From Aquimarina sp. Aq107 (GTDB lineage Bacteria > Bacteroidota > Bacteroidia > Flavobacteriales > Flavobacteriaceae): a stretch of DNA of 64,000 nucleotides. The DNA is taken from the NCBI RefSeq assembly GCF_943733665.1, contig NZ_OX030782.1, positions 2,258,501 through 2,322,500 of the forward strand, given 5' to 3'. Made by a program: the position numbers and the translations under genes. The notes under the pieces were generated by a model that was not told the DNA's origin, ran no database searches, and was given only the letters and a program-made list of their open reading frames with translations. Positions 34,375 through 43,402 of this stretch are shown in pieces. The stretch's first letter is position 1. Each line of letters opens with the position of its first letter.

Positions 34375-36546
34375 ATGATCCGAATTTCAGAAAAAACACT
34401 TAAAGATCTAGAATTCCATACGGTACTTAGTCATATCCAAGACTTATGCAATACAGATTATGGAAAAATAAAAGCTTTACAAATTGTTCCGTTATCCACG
34501 AAAGAAGAATTACACACATCATTACAACAAGTATTTGAATATAAATCTTCATACTTGAATGATGCAAGAATACCCAATCACGGATTTGATAGTATTGATA
34601 AGGAACTTCAACTATTAGGAATAGAAAATACTTTCTTAGAAACTTTTAATCTAAAAAAGATTATATCAATTAGTATTACTACTAATGATTTGCTAAGTTT
34701 TTTTAGAAAATTTAAAGAATTATATCCAATATTATATCAAACATCATCTGAAGTACCTTTTACAAAAGAAGTAATCAACTGTATCGAAATCGTAGTAGAT
34801 AAATTTGGAGAAATTAAAGATAACGCCTCTCCTACCCTTAGTATACTTAGAAAAGACATACATGAAGTACAAGGGAAATTAAATGGAAGTTTTGGACGTG
34901 ATCTTACTAGATACAATAGTTTAGGATATTTAGATGATATCAAAGAAAGTGTTGTTGATAATAGACGAGTACTTGCTGTAAAGGCTATGTACAGACGGAA
35001 GGTAAAGGGTTCTATCATGGGAAATTCTAAGACCGGAAGTATTGTCTATATAGAACCCGAAGCGACCTTGCAATTTAGTAGAACATTAAGCAATCTACAA
35101 TATGAGGAACGAGAGGAGGTCGTTAAAATATTAAAAGATCTTACAAATAGAATAAGACCGTTTTCTGAACTATTAGCACAATACCAAGAATATCTAAGTC
35201 ATATTGATATTGTTGCCGCTAAAACTAAATATGCTAATAAATTTAATGGGGTATTACCCAAAATAACCCAAGATCGAGAAATAACGATTAAAGATGCATA
35301 CCATCCTCTACTCTATCTTAATAACCAAGAAAAAGGAGAAAAAACACATCCTCAAACAATTTCTTTAGATAAAAACAATAGAATTATTGTAATATCTGGT
35401 CCCAATGCTGGAGGAAAAAGTATCACTTTAAAAACCGTTGGCTTATTACAAATTATGTTACAAAGTGGTATGCTTATACCAGTTCATGAATATAGTAGAA
35501 TGTGTGTTTTTAATACTATTCTAACTGATATAGGAGATAATCAATCTATAGAAAATCATTTAAGTACCTATAGTTATAGATTAAAGAATATGAACTATTT
35601 CCTAAGGAAATGTAATAATAAAACCTTATTTCTTATTGATGAGTTTGGAACAGGAAGTGATCCCGAATTAGGTGGAGCGCTAGCTGAAGCCTTTTTAGAA
35701 GTTTTTTATGAACGTGAATCTTTTGGTATAATCACCACACATTATGCTAATCTTAAAATGTTAGCAAATGAACTTCCAAATATGACAAATGCTAACATGC
35801 TTTTTGATTCTAGAACATTAGAACCTTTATTTAAATTATATTTAGGAGAAGCCGGAAGTTCTTTTACATTCGAGGTAGCACAAAAAAACGGAATACCATA
35901 TAGCTTAATCAATAAAGCTAAGAAAAAGGTAGAACGTGGTAAAATTCGTTTTGATAAGAGTATTGCCAACTTACAAAAAGAGCGATCAAAACTTCAAAAA
36001 ACTACTTCATCTTTAAAATCTAAAGAGCAAAAAGCAGAAGATGAAAAAGAAAGATTAGATAAAATTAATAAAAGATTACAAAACAAATTAGAAAGCTACC
36101 AGGAATTATACGACAGTAATCAACGAATGATCTATTTAGGACAAAAACTAAATGAAATCAGTGAAAAATATTTTCATAATAAGAAGAAAAGAGAACTTAT
36201 TGATGAATTTATGAAAATAGTACAGGTAGAGAATTCAAAGAGAAAAAAGCAATCCACCAAACAAAGAAGAGCGAAAAAAGCTCAAGAAGAAAAAATAGTC
36301 AAAGAAGTAGAGAAAAAGGTTGAAGTAATAAGGGAAAAGAAAAAAGAGCAAAAGAAAAAGGAAGAAAAAATAGAAAAGGAAAAGCCTAAAGTAATTCTCA
36401 AAATTGGTGACAGAGTAAGAATGATTGATGGAAAATCAATTGGTACAATCGATACTTTAGAAAAAGGAAAAGCAGTAGTTAATTATGGTATATTTACTAC
36501 CAACGTAGCAATTGATCAATTAGAGTTTGTAGAACGAAAAAAATAA
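34375..36546 (+). CDS. MutS2-like ATPase lacking the Smr domain
   Basis: The 723-residue protein has the MutS core: clamp/lever region (1-330), Walker A GPNAGGKS at 342-349, Walker B LFLIDEFGTGSD near 418-429, and TTHYANLK. A long Lys/Glu coiled-coil follows (about 515-680), then a small beta domain (IGDRVRMIDGKSIGTI...) like the KOW-type region that precedes Smr in MutS2. Canonical MutS2 is about 780 residues and ends in an Smr nuclease domain, which is absent here. MutS2 proteins act on branched DNA or collided ribosomes; here the nuclease step would have to come from elsewhere. A strong terminator follows. Confidence 0.88.
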   Translation: MIRISEKTLKDLEFHTVLSHIQDLCNTDYGKIKALQIVPLSTKEELHTSLQQVFEYKSSYLNDARIPNHGFDSIDKELQLLGIENTFLETFNLKKIISISITTNDLLSFFRKFKELYPILYQTSSEVPFTKEVINCIEIVVDKFGEIKDNASPTLSILRKDIHEVQGKLNGSFGRDLTRYNSLGYLDDIKESVVDNRRVLAVKAMYRRKVKGSIMGNSKTGSIVYIEPEATLQFSRTLSNLQYEEREEVVKILKDLTNRIRPFSELLAQYQEYLSHIDIVAAKTKYANKFNGVLPKITQDREITIKDAYHPLLYLNNQEKGEKTHPQTISLDKNNRIIVISGPNAGGKSITLKTVGLLQIMLQSGMLIPVHEYSRMCVFNTILTDIGDNQSIENHLSTYSYRLKNMNYFLRKCNNKTLFLIDEFGTGSDPELGGALAEAFLEVFYERESFGIITTHYANLKMLANELPNMTNANMLFDSRTLEPLFKLYLGEAGSSFTFEVAQKNGIPYSLINKAKKKVERGKIRFDKSIANLQKERSKLQKTTSSLKSKEQKAEDEKERLDKINKRLQNKLESYQELYDSNQRMIYLGQKLNEISEKYFHNKKKRELIDEFMKIVQVENSKRKKQSTKQRRAKKAQEEKIVKEVEKKVEVIREKKKEQKKKEEKIEKEKPKVILKIGDRVRMIDGKSIGTIDTLEKGKAVVNYGIFTTNVAIDQLEFVERKK

Positions 36547-36572
36547 GTATTAAAATATAGTTTAATAAAAAT

Positions 36573-36608
36573 AAAAAGCCCACTAATCAAATGATTAGTG
36601 GGCTTTTT
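36573..36608. terminator. Bidirectional rho-independent terminator
   Basis: AAAAAGCCCACTAATCA pairs with TGATTAGTGGGCTTTTT across a 2-base loop, a perfect 17-bp stem with A and T tracts on both sides. It lies between the convergent MutS2-like gene and the small secreted protein gene and can stop transcripts from both. Confidence 0.9.
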
Positions 36609-36631
36609 CGTAGGTTAAGTTCAATCGATTA

Positions 36632-36991
36632 TTACTTTCCTCCTGCTAACAACACAAATGAATTAGCTGATACAGGAGATACACGATAACTTTTTACTTT
36701 TTTTAATGTCTTTATATACTTTTCTGTTTCTTCGAATGCTAATTCCATAGCGCTAGAAGATGCCTTCTCATTAATCTCAATAGTCTTAGAAATAATATCT
36801 CCATTAGAATATTCTATTGTCATTTTCCACTTCTTAATTGAATGAAAATTTCTTGACACTAAACTATTCGAATTAGTGTCTTCTTTATTTTCCTTTTTGT
36901 TTTTCTCCTTCTCATTTGTTGGGTTTGAATGTAAAGGAGCTGCATATCCAAATGTCACGCAAAATAATGCAATTAATAGTGAGAGTTTCAT
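36632..36991 (-). CDS. Small secreted protein of unknown function
   Basis: The 119-residue protein has a signal peptide (MKLSLLIALFCVTFGYA, cleavage near residue 17). A highly charged linker (about 25-45, Lys/Glu/Asn) is followed by a compact domain with WKMTIEYSNGDIISKTIEI and an amphipathic helix ELAFEETEKYIKTLKK. It is probably periplasmic. It diverges from the tiny HTH gene across a 113-bp region with four operator-like half-sites, so the HTH protein may control it. No family recognised. Confidence 0.65.
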   Translation of the reverse strand: MKLSLLIALFCVTFGYAAPLHSNPTNEKEKNKKENKEDTNSNSLVSRNFHSIKKWKMTIEYSNGDIISKTIEINEKASSSAMELAFEETEKYIKTLKKVKSYRVSPVSANSFVLLAGGK

Positions 36992-37006
36992 TTATTAGAG
37001 GTTTTG

Positions 37007-37077
37007 ATTTGTATGATTCGAATATACAATTAATTTTTGATTATACAAATATTTTTTTAATAAAAATTTATTTGTAT
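37007..37077. promoter_or_regulatory. Four ATTTGTAT/ATACAAAT half-sites between divergent genes
   Basis: Half-sites lie at 37007-37014 (ATTTGTAT), 37024-37031 (ATACAATT, one mismatch), 37043-37050 (ATACAAAT) and 37070-37077 (ATTTGTAT). They form two inverted pairs with 9- and 19-base spacers. They fill most of the gap between the secreted-protein gene and the HTH gene, and fit binding by a small dimeric regulator, most simply the HTH protein itself. Confidence 0.5.
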
Positions 37078-37104
37078 ATTTAATTCCTATAACCATATTA
37101 ATCA

Positions 37105-37317
37105 ATGATTAACAAGAAATTAAAAAGGTTACTTAAAAAAAGTAAAGGGACTAAAACTATTTATGGTATATCCAAAAAATTAGGTATTAGTCCACAAGCG
37201 GGAGATTATATTGTAAAGCGAAAAGATTTAGCAAAAGACTTTGAACGGTTACAAAAGATTGCTGATTATATGGGTGTAGATATTATTGATATTGTTGATT
37301 ACAAAAAGAAAAAATAG
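37105..37317 (+). CDS. Small XRE-like helix-turn-helix protein
   Basis: The 70-residue protein is almost a bare DNA-binding domain. It has a basic N-terminal helix (NKKLKRLLKKSKG), then TIYGISKKLGISPQ as the likely first helix-turn-helix, an intermediate basic segment (DYIVKRKDLAKDFERLQKIADYMGVDII) and a basic tail. The pattern 'LQKIADYMGVDIIDIV' is the usual ending of XRE/Cro HTH domains. No ligand or dimerisation domain is present. Divergent inverted half-sites directly upstream suggest autoregulation. Confidence 0.65.
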   Translation: MINKKLKRLLKKSKGTKTIYGISKKLGISPQAGDYIVKRKDLAKDFERLQKIADYMGVDIIDIVDYKKKK

Positions 37318-37389
37318 CACCAAAATTCTAGCTATTTACATAACTCTTTTTACAACGAATAGAAAACAATTATTCTAAATGCTTTTCTT

Positions 37390-37397
37390 TACTTTTG
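37390..37397 (+). promoter_or_regulatory. Putative -7 element (TACTTTTG) that decides the symporter start
   Basis: TACTTTTG is an exact TAnnTTTG match 22 bp upstream of the ATG at 37419. Transcription would start about 37404, so the in-frame TTG at 37395 would lie inside the promoter and cannot be the start codon. Confidence 0.5.
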
Positions 37398-37418
37398 AAG
37401 CACAACAATTCATATTAC

Positions 37419-38720
37419 ATGGAAATTTACCTTTATCTATCTACCTACATTATTTTAATTATCGGCTTATCTACTTATATATCTCGATCTACTAATACAG
37501 AGGATTTCTTAATTGGTGGTAGAAACCGTAGCGGCTTAACAATTCTATTATCGAAATTTGCTGGAGCAATTGGTGTAAGTACCTTAATCACATACACTGG
37601 GTATGCTTATAAATTTGGTTGGGGTCTTTTTGCAATGTCCATTGGATCTGTAATTGGTTATCTCCTATTTGCTTTTTGGGCAGCACCAAGAATTAAAAAA
37701 CTATCACTAGAAGGAGTTTTTTATACGCAAGGAGATCTACCAGCTTTTGTAACAAAAAATAAAACAACAGGAATTGTTACGAATAGCATAACTATTATTG
37801 TTCAGTTTTTTTGGATACTTCTTTCCCTAGCTGGAGGAGCAAAAGTAATAGCATACTTTGATTTATTCTCATATGATATTGCATTACTAATTACATCTTC
37901 AGTTGTGTTGATGTACGTTTTATTATCAGGATATAAAGCGGTAATAATAACAGATATTATTCAAGCAATTATTATAATAGCCTTTTTATGTCTTTTAATT
38001 TCGGGAATATTAGATATGAGAGATCTAAGTAATGTTCTAAGTACATCCACTAGCGAGACTGTTCAATTAGGGAGTATCATTGGTCTTATATTATATGGCG
38101 GATTATCGGTATTTGGACTAGCCGACAGATATCAATTATGTTATGCGGCAAAAGATGTCAAATCTTTGAAAAAAGGTTTGAGTATGGCAATCCTACCCGT
38201 ACTGTTCGTTGCATTTCTATTACTAATCATTGGACTATATGCGTATAACCAAAATCAAAATCTAGATCCAGATACTGTATTCGTATACGCAATGCAACAT
38301 CTAGTTAATCAATCTTGGATTCCAATATTATTAGTACTTTTCTTTGCAGGGCTAATGAGTACCGCAGACACGTCAATATTTGCTGTTTCATCTCATTTGG
38401 TATATAAATCTAAAAAAAATAAAAAAGTTAAATTCCTGCGATATGCAACTATAATAACGGTACTAATAGCATACATCATCGCTCATTTTTGGAAAAACAT
38501 CGTAGACATAACCATAGTGGGCGCAGCCTTAAGAATGACCTTATCTATAGCAATGATCTATGTTATTAATAAAAAAGGAAATCCTGGTCGTTTTATTGCA
38601 AGTGCACTGGGAGGTATAATTGGTTTAACAATAGGTCTAATGGCCTTTGGACCTAAACCAACAATAGCGATTACTGTGCTTTTAGGTTCCTTGCTTGGAT
38701 TAATATACAGATCAAAATAG
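37419..38720 (+). CDS. Sodium/solute symporter family protein
   Basis: The 433-residue protein is a polytopic SSS/LeuT-fold transporter with about 12-13 hydrophobic helices. The first helix region contains EIYLYLSTYIILIIGLSTYISRST, followed by FLIGGRNRSG, a common SSS pattern. GLMSTADTSIFAVSSHLVY in the later part matches the Na+-site helix 8 block. It would couple Na+ entry to uptake of a small solute. The ATG at 37419 is chosen because a promoter element lies over the upstream TTG. Substrate unknown; not co-oriented with an obvious partner enzyme. Confidence 0.85.
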   Translation: MEIYLYLSTYIILIIGLSTYISRSTNTEDFLIGGRNRSGLTILLSKFAGAIGVSTLITYTGYAYKFGWGLFAMSIGSVIGYLLFAFWAAPRIKKLSLEGVFYTQGDLPAFVTKNKTTGIVTNSITIIVQFFWILLSLAGGAKVIAYFDLFSYDIALLITSSVVLMYVLLSGYKAVIITDIIQAIIIIAFLCLLISGILDMRDLSNVLSTSTSETVQLGSIIGLILYGGLSVFGLADRYQLCYAAKDVKSLKKGLSMAILPVLFVAFLLLIIGLYAYNQNQNLDPDTVFVYAMQHLVNQSWIPILLVLFFAGLMSTADTSIFAVSSHLVYKSKKNKKVKFLRYATIITVLIAYIIAHFWKNIVDITIVGAALRMTLSIAMIYVINKKGNPGRFIASALGGIIGLTIGLMAFGPKPTIAITVLLGSLLGLIYRSK

Positions 38721-38767
38721 TCCTGTTAAAGTATCCTTAAACGTAAAAACTGAGAATTTTATCTTTT

Positions 38768-38775
38768 TATATTTG
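38768..38775 (+). promoter_or_regulatory. Putative -7 element (TATATTTG) for PIG-L deacetylase
   Basis: TATATTTG matches TAnnTTTG exactly and lies 34 bp upstream of the ATG at 38810. A -33 TTTG is not obvious. Confidence 0.45.
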
Positions 38776-38809
38776 ACGAAATACTCAAAACTATTATCAA
38801 ATCTTTATT

Positions 38810-41308
38810 ATGAGAAAATTACTTTCTATAATAGTTTTCAGCGCTCTATTTATCAATGTTGCTGAAGCACAACAACCTAAAAAACCAAACTCTGTAGAAA
38901 TTCATGAGGCCATAAAAAAATTAAACTTTTTAGGTTCCGTTTTATATGTTGCTGCACATCCAGATGATGAGAATACCAGATTAATCTCTTACATGGCTAA
39001 TCAAGTAAAAGCAAGAACCGCTTATTTATCCCTTACACGTGGTGATGGTGGTCAAAATTTAATTGGTCCAGAAATAAGAGAGTTATTAGGTGTTATAAGA
39101 ACACAAGAATTATTAGCGGCTCGTAATACGGATGGTGGAGAGCAAATCTTTACTCGTGCTAATGACTTTGGATATTCTAAACATCCTGATGAAACTTTAG
39201 CAATTTGGGATAAAAAAGAAGTTCTAAATGATGTCGTTTGGGCAATTAGAAAATTTCAACCCGATGTTATCATAAATAGGTTTAACCATAGAACTCCGGG
39301 TAGTACTCACGGTCATCATACATCTTCTGCCATGCTAAGCGTTGAGGCTTTTGATTTAGTAGCTGATAAAAACGTTTATCCAGATCAATTAAAATATGTA
39401 GATACTTGGCAACCAAAAAGACTTTTCTTTAATACTTCTTGGTGGTTTTATGGAAGTAGAGAAAAATTTGAAAAAGCTGATAAATCAAATCTTCTAGAGT
39501 TTGATACCGGAATTTATTATCCTGATTTAGGACTTTCTAATACCGAAATAGCTTCTCTGAGCCGTAGTCAGCATAAATCACAAGGTTTTGGAAGTACTGG
39601 AACTAGAGGCGCGCAAACCGAATACGTAGAACTGATCAAAGGAGAATTACCAAAAGATAAAACAAATATTTTTGATGGAATAGATACTTCTTGGAATCGA
39701 GTTAAAGGAGGAAAAGCGATTGGTGATATTTTATATCAGGTGGAAAAAGACTTCGACTTTAAAAACCCAGCTGCCTCGGTTAGTGAATTAATCAAAGCAT
39801 ACCAATTAATTCAAGCATTAGAGAATGATCATTGGAAAGTAATTAAAACCAAAGAAATAAAAGAAATTATAACAGCTGTAACCGGTCTTTACATAGAAGC
39901 AGTTGCAACAGAAGCCTATACCACTCCAAATAGTGATGTAACTATAAAGATTGAAGCTATTAACAGAAGTAATGCTACGATACAATTAAAATCAATTGAC
40001 ATTTCTTCTATTGGAATTATAGAAAACATTGGAACTAGCCTAGAAACTAATAAAAGAAGTAATTATGAATTAAAAGGTAAGATAATCCCGAATACTAAAA
40101 ATACGACTCCATATTGGTTAAATAGCAAAGGTACTTTAGGAATGTATAGTGTAAATGATCAAAAACTTATTGGGACTCCAGAAACTGAGCATCAAACTAA
40201 AGCTATTTTTAACATTGAAATTGGAGGAGTTATTATTCCATATCTTAAAGACATCGTTTACAAAACTAATGACCCTGTAAAAGGAGAAGTTTATAAGCCT
40301 TTCGAAATAATCCCAACAGTTTCTGCTAGCATAAAAGATAAAGTGATTATTTATGCCAATAATCCTTCAAAACAAATTCCTATAACACTAAAAAGTTCTG
40401 AATCAAATATTAAAGGAACGATATCACTAAAACGTCCTGAAGGATGGAAAGTATCACCGGAAAAAATAGATTTCAAACTAGCTCAAAAAGGCGAAGAGAA
40501 AACAGTAATTTTTACGTTAACCGCTCCACAAAACCAAAGTGAAGGGTATATTTCTCCACAAGTAAATATAAATGGAAAGACATATTCCGATGAAATTATA
40601 AACATCAATTATGATCATATCCCTTATCAAACAGTAGTATTACCTTCTGAAACTAAAGTAGTACGATTGGATATAAAGAAGAAAGGACAAAATATTGGTT
40701 ATATCGAAGGTGCTGGTGATGTTGTTCCAGAAAGTTTAGAACAAATTGGGTATAAAGTAACTACCATTTCCCCGGAATCAATTGCTCTAGAAACTTTACA
40801 AGCATTTGATGCTATTGTTATTGGAATAAGAGCCTACAATACCGTTGAAGAACTAAAGTTTAGGCAAAAACATTTGCTTGAATATGTCAAAAACGGTGGA
40901 AATTTAGTAATTCAATACAACACTAATAGAAGATTAAAAGTTGAAGATAATCTTGGCCCTTATCCTTTAAAACTATCTAGGGATCGAGTTACAGATGAAA
41001 ACGCTACCATAAAACTTTTAGCAAAGGATCATGCTGTACTAAATACTCCAAATAAAATTACCAATAAAGATTTTGAAGGTTGGGTACAAGAAAGAGGTCT
41101 ATATTTTCCTAATAAATGGTCCGATGAATACGTTCCTATTATCGCTGCAAATGACAAAGGAGAATCCGAAAAAAAGGGAGCTTTGTTAATTGCTAAATAT
41201 GGAAAAGGATATTACGTATATACGGGTCTTAGCTTCTTTAGAGAGTTTCCTGCGGGAGTATCTGGAGCTTATAGGTTATTTGCAAATATGTTATCTTTAG
41301 GAAAATAA
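38810..41308 (+). CDS. Secreted PIG-L family deacetylase (LmbE-like)
   Basis: The 832-residue protein has a signal peptide ending near AEA (residue 20) and a PIG-L/LmbE N-acetyl-deacetylase domain. Its zinc-site motif AHPDDE is at 49-54, and the second metal histidine is in HGHHT at 167-171. The remaining 500-600 residues are beta-rich (Ig/NPCBM-like) and end with a Rossmann-like segment (IGYIEGAGDVVPESLEQIGY... IVIGIRAYN...) of the ThuA/GATase-like type. It presumably removes acetyl from a secreted amino-sugar or thiol conjugate. The small membrane protein and symporter genes follow, suggesting uptake of the product. Confidence 0.88.
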   Translation: MRKLLSIIVFSALFINVAEAQQPKKPNSVEIHEAIKKLNFLGSVLYVAAHPDDENTRLISYMANQVKARTAYLSLTRGDGGQNLIGPEIRELLGVIRTQELLAARNTDGGEQIFTRANDFGYSKHPDETLAIWDKKEVLNDVVWAIRKFQPDVIINRFNHRTPGSTHGHHTSSAMLSVEAFDLVADKNVYPDQLKYVDTWQPKRLFFNTSWWFYGSREKFEKADKSNLLEFDTGIYYPDLGLSNTEIASLSRSQHKSQGFGSTGTRGAQTEYVELIKGELPKDKTNIFDGIDTSWNRVKGGKAIGDILYQVEKDFDFKNPAASVSELIKAYQLIQALENDHWKVIKTKEIKEIITAVTGLYIEAVATEAYTTPNSDVTIKIEAINRSNATIQLKSIDISSIGIIENIGTSLETNKRSNYELKGKIIPNTKNTTPYWLNSKGTLGMYSVNDQKLIGTPETEHQTKAIFNIEIGGVIIPYLKDIVYKTNDPVKGEVYKPFEIIPTVSASIKDKVIIYANNPSKQIPITLKSSESNIKGTISLKRPEGWKVSPEKIDFKLAQKGEEKTVIFTLTAPQNQSEGYISPQVNINGKTYSDEIININYDHIPYQTVVLPSETKVVRLDIKKKGQNIGYIEGAGDVVPESLEQIGYKVTTISPESIALETLQAFDAIVIGIRAYNTVEELKFRQKHLLEYVKNGGNLVIQYNTNRRLKVEDNLGPYPLKLSRDRVTDENATIKLLAKDHAVLNTPNKITNKDFEGWVQERGLYFPNKWSDEYVPIIAANDKGESEKKGALLIAKYGKGYYVYTGLSFFREFPAGVSGAYRLFANMLSLGK

Positions 41309-41316
41309 TATGTAAT

Positions 41317-41427
41317 ATGAGAGATTCAAATACCAAGATAGTTTGGAAAAAACTATACTCAATTGTATTAATTGCTAACGTATTGTATTTGCTTTTCTTT
41401 TATTGGATAACTACTGCTTTTTCCTAA
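41317..41427 (+). CDS. Possible 36-residue single-pass membrane protein linked to symporter
   Basis: An ATG 9 bp after the deacetylase stop opens 36 codons. Residues 1-12 are polar and basic (MRDSNTKIVWKK), and residues 13-36 form a hydrophobic helix (LYSIVLIANVLYLLFFYWITTAFS). The spacing to the deacetylase gene and the symporter start 73 bp later places it in one transcript. Some SSS transporters have a small membrane partner, so this may be one; the match is by position and topology only. Confidence 0.5.
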   Translation: MRDSNTKIVWKKLYSIVLIANVLYLLFFYWITTAFS

Positions 41428-41500
41428 AAACAGTAAATAGACCCTTAAAAGTTTACCATATACTATTATTTTTCTAATACTTACCACATACAACTAACAT

Positions 41501-43198
41501 ATGCAACTTATAGATTGGATCGTATTAATAGGAACTCTATTGTTTATAGTACTCTATGGAGTTTGGAAAACTCGTGGCAGCAAAAGCGTACAGGACTATA
41601 TTCGTGGAGGAAATGAAGCAAAATGGTGGACTATAGGGCTTTCTGTAATGGCAACACAAGCATCTGCTATCACCTTTCTTTCTACTCCTGGTCAAGCGTT
41701 TCATAGTGGAATGGGCTTTGTCCAATTTTATTTTGGTTTGCCTATCGCGATGATCATTATCTGTATTGTATTTATTCCATTATATCATAAACTAAAAGTA
41801 TATACAGCTTATGAATACTTAGAAAGTAGGTTTGATTTAAAAACTAGAACTATAACTGCATTTTTCTTTTTAATTCAACGAGGATTAGGAGCCGGAATTA
41901 CAATTTTTGCTCCAGCAATTATACTTTCTGCAGTATTAGGTTGGGACTTGACAACATTAAACATAATTATTGGAATATTAGTAATTGCATATACCGTATC
42001 TGGAGGTACAAAAGCTGTAAGTGTTACCCAAAAACAGCAAATGGCGATTATTTTCACAGGAATGTTTATTGCTTTTTTTCTTATAATAAGCTACTTACCT
42101 AATGACATAACCTTTTCTAAAGCTCTAGAAATTGCTGGAGCTAGCGGGAAAATGGAGGTATTAGATTTCTCTTTTGACCTAAGTAATAGATACACCGTTT
42201 GGACTGGTATTATTGGAGGTACATTTTTGATGCTCTCATATTTTGGTACAGATCAAAGCCAAGTGCAACGTTATCTCTCCGGAAAATCTATAAAAGAAAG
42301 TCAGTTAGGGTTATTATTTAATGGGTTACTGAAGATTCCGATGCAATTTTTTATATTACTAGTTGGAGTCATGGTATTTGTATTTTATCAATTTAATTCC
42401 GCTCCTCTTAATTTTAATCCTACTGCTTCAGTAGCTGCAGAAAATTCGGAATATGCGCAGGAATACAAAGAATTGGAAAATAAACTATCAGAAATTCAAA
42501 ATTATAAAGAGTCTTCAATTAAAAAATACATTGGTGCCACTAATGATAAGGAAAAACAAGAGGCTAAAGAATTGATTGTAGCGCTAGATAAATCTGATAA
42601 AAAAACAAGGCAAACTGCTAAAGAACTAATTAAAGAAGCAAATTCTGACGTAGAAACAAATGATAAAGATTATGTTTTTATACATTTTATTTTAAACAAT
42701 CTTCCAAAAGGATTAATTGGATTATTATTAGCTGTTATATTATCGGCAGCTATGTCTTCTACGGCTTCAGAACTAAATGCATTAGCATCCACTACTGCTA
42801 TTGACTTATACAAACGAAATGTTGGGGAAGAAAAAAGTGAAAAACACTATGTCAATGCTTCTAAATTCTTTACTTTAATATGGGGATTATTAGCAATTTT
42901 AGTAGCCTGTTTTGCTAACTTATTTGATAATCTTATACAGTTAGTAAACATTATTGGCTCCGTTTTTTATGGAAATGTTCTTGGTATCTTTTTATTAGCT
43001 TTCTTTATAAAGTTTGTAAAAAGTAATGCTGTTTTCGTTGCAGCAATTGTAACCCAAGTGATCATCATTTATGTTTGGTGGCAGGATTGGCTTCCTTTTT
43101 TATGGCTTAATGCGCTAGGATGCGGAATTGTAATGTTTTTGGCAATCTTGTTAGAGATGTTCATTCCAACTAGCGAAATTGAACTAGAGTCCGAATAA
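41501..43198 (+). CDS. Sodium/solute symporter (SSS family)
   Basis: The 565-residue transporter has about 13-14 hydrophobic helices. SSS marks include WWTIGLSVMATQASAITFLSTPGQAF (helix 2), ISGGTKAVSVTQKQQ, QRYLSGKSI and AAMSSTASELNALASTTAIDLYKR in helix 8-9. Between two helices there is an acidic, lysine-rich insertion (about residues 310-385, KELENKLSEIQ...) that looks like a coiled-coil or flexible arm. It follows the PIG-L deacetylase and the small membrane protein, so it probably imports what the secreted deacetylase releases (inference). Confidence 0.9.
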   Translation: MQLIDWIVLIGTLLFIVLYGVWKTRGSKSVQDYIRGGNEAKWWTIGLSVMATQASAITFLSTPGQAFHSGMGFVQFYFGLPIAMIIICIVFIPLYHKLKVYTAYEYLESRFDLKTRTITAFFFLIQRGLGAGITIFAPAIILSAVLGWDLTTLNIIIGILVIAYTVSGGTKAVSVTQKQQMAIIFTGMFIAFFLIISYLPNDITFSKALEIAGASGKMEVLDFSFDLSNRYTVWTGIIGGTFLMLSYFGTDQSQVQRYLSGKSIKESQLGLLFNGLLKIPMQFFILLVGVMVFVFYQFNSAPLNFNPTASVAAENSEYAQEYKELENKLSEIQNYKESSIKKYIGATNDKEKQEAKELIVALDKSDKKTRQTAKELIKEANSDVETNDKDYVFIHFILNNLPKGLIGLLLAVILSAAMSSTASELNALASTTAIDLYKRNVGEEKSEKHYVNASKFFTLIWGLLAILVACFANLFDNLIQLVNIIGSVFYGNVLGIFLLAFFIKFVKSNAVFVAAIVTQVIIIYVWWQDWLPFLWLNALGCGIVMFLAILLEMFIPTSEIELESE

Positions 43199-43296
43199 AC
43201 TCTAAGAAATTAGATCTATAGTTATACTAAAAAAACTTATTACTCTTATTAAGTGTAAGACAAAGACCATATAAAACTTTTTAAATACAGTTTAAT

Positions 43297-43330
43297 AAAA
43301 AATCCACGAATAATATTCGTGGATTTTTTT
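43297..43330. terminator. Bidirectional rho-independent terminator
   Basis: AAAAAATCCACGAAT pairs with ATTCGTGGATTTTTT across a 3-base loop. It sits between the convergent symporter and M16 peptidase genes, with T tracts for both strands. Confidence 0.85.
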
Positions 43331-43402
43331 CTTTCTTGATAACTTACTTACAATATGCTACACTAGAAATTCTAATAACAGCAGAATCGCAATATCTATA
43401 AA

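Noticed and set aside
37395..38720. Symporter starting at TTG 37395
   Set aside because: This TTG lies inside the TACTTTTG promoter element; the ATG at 37419 follows.
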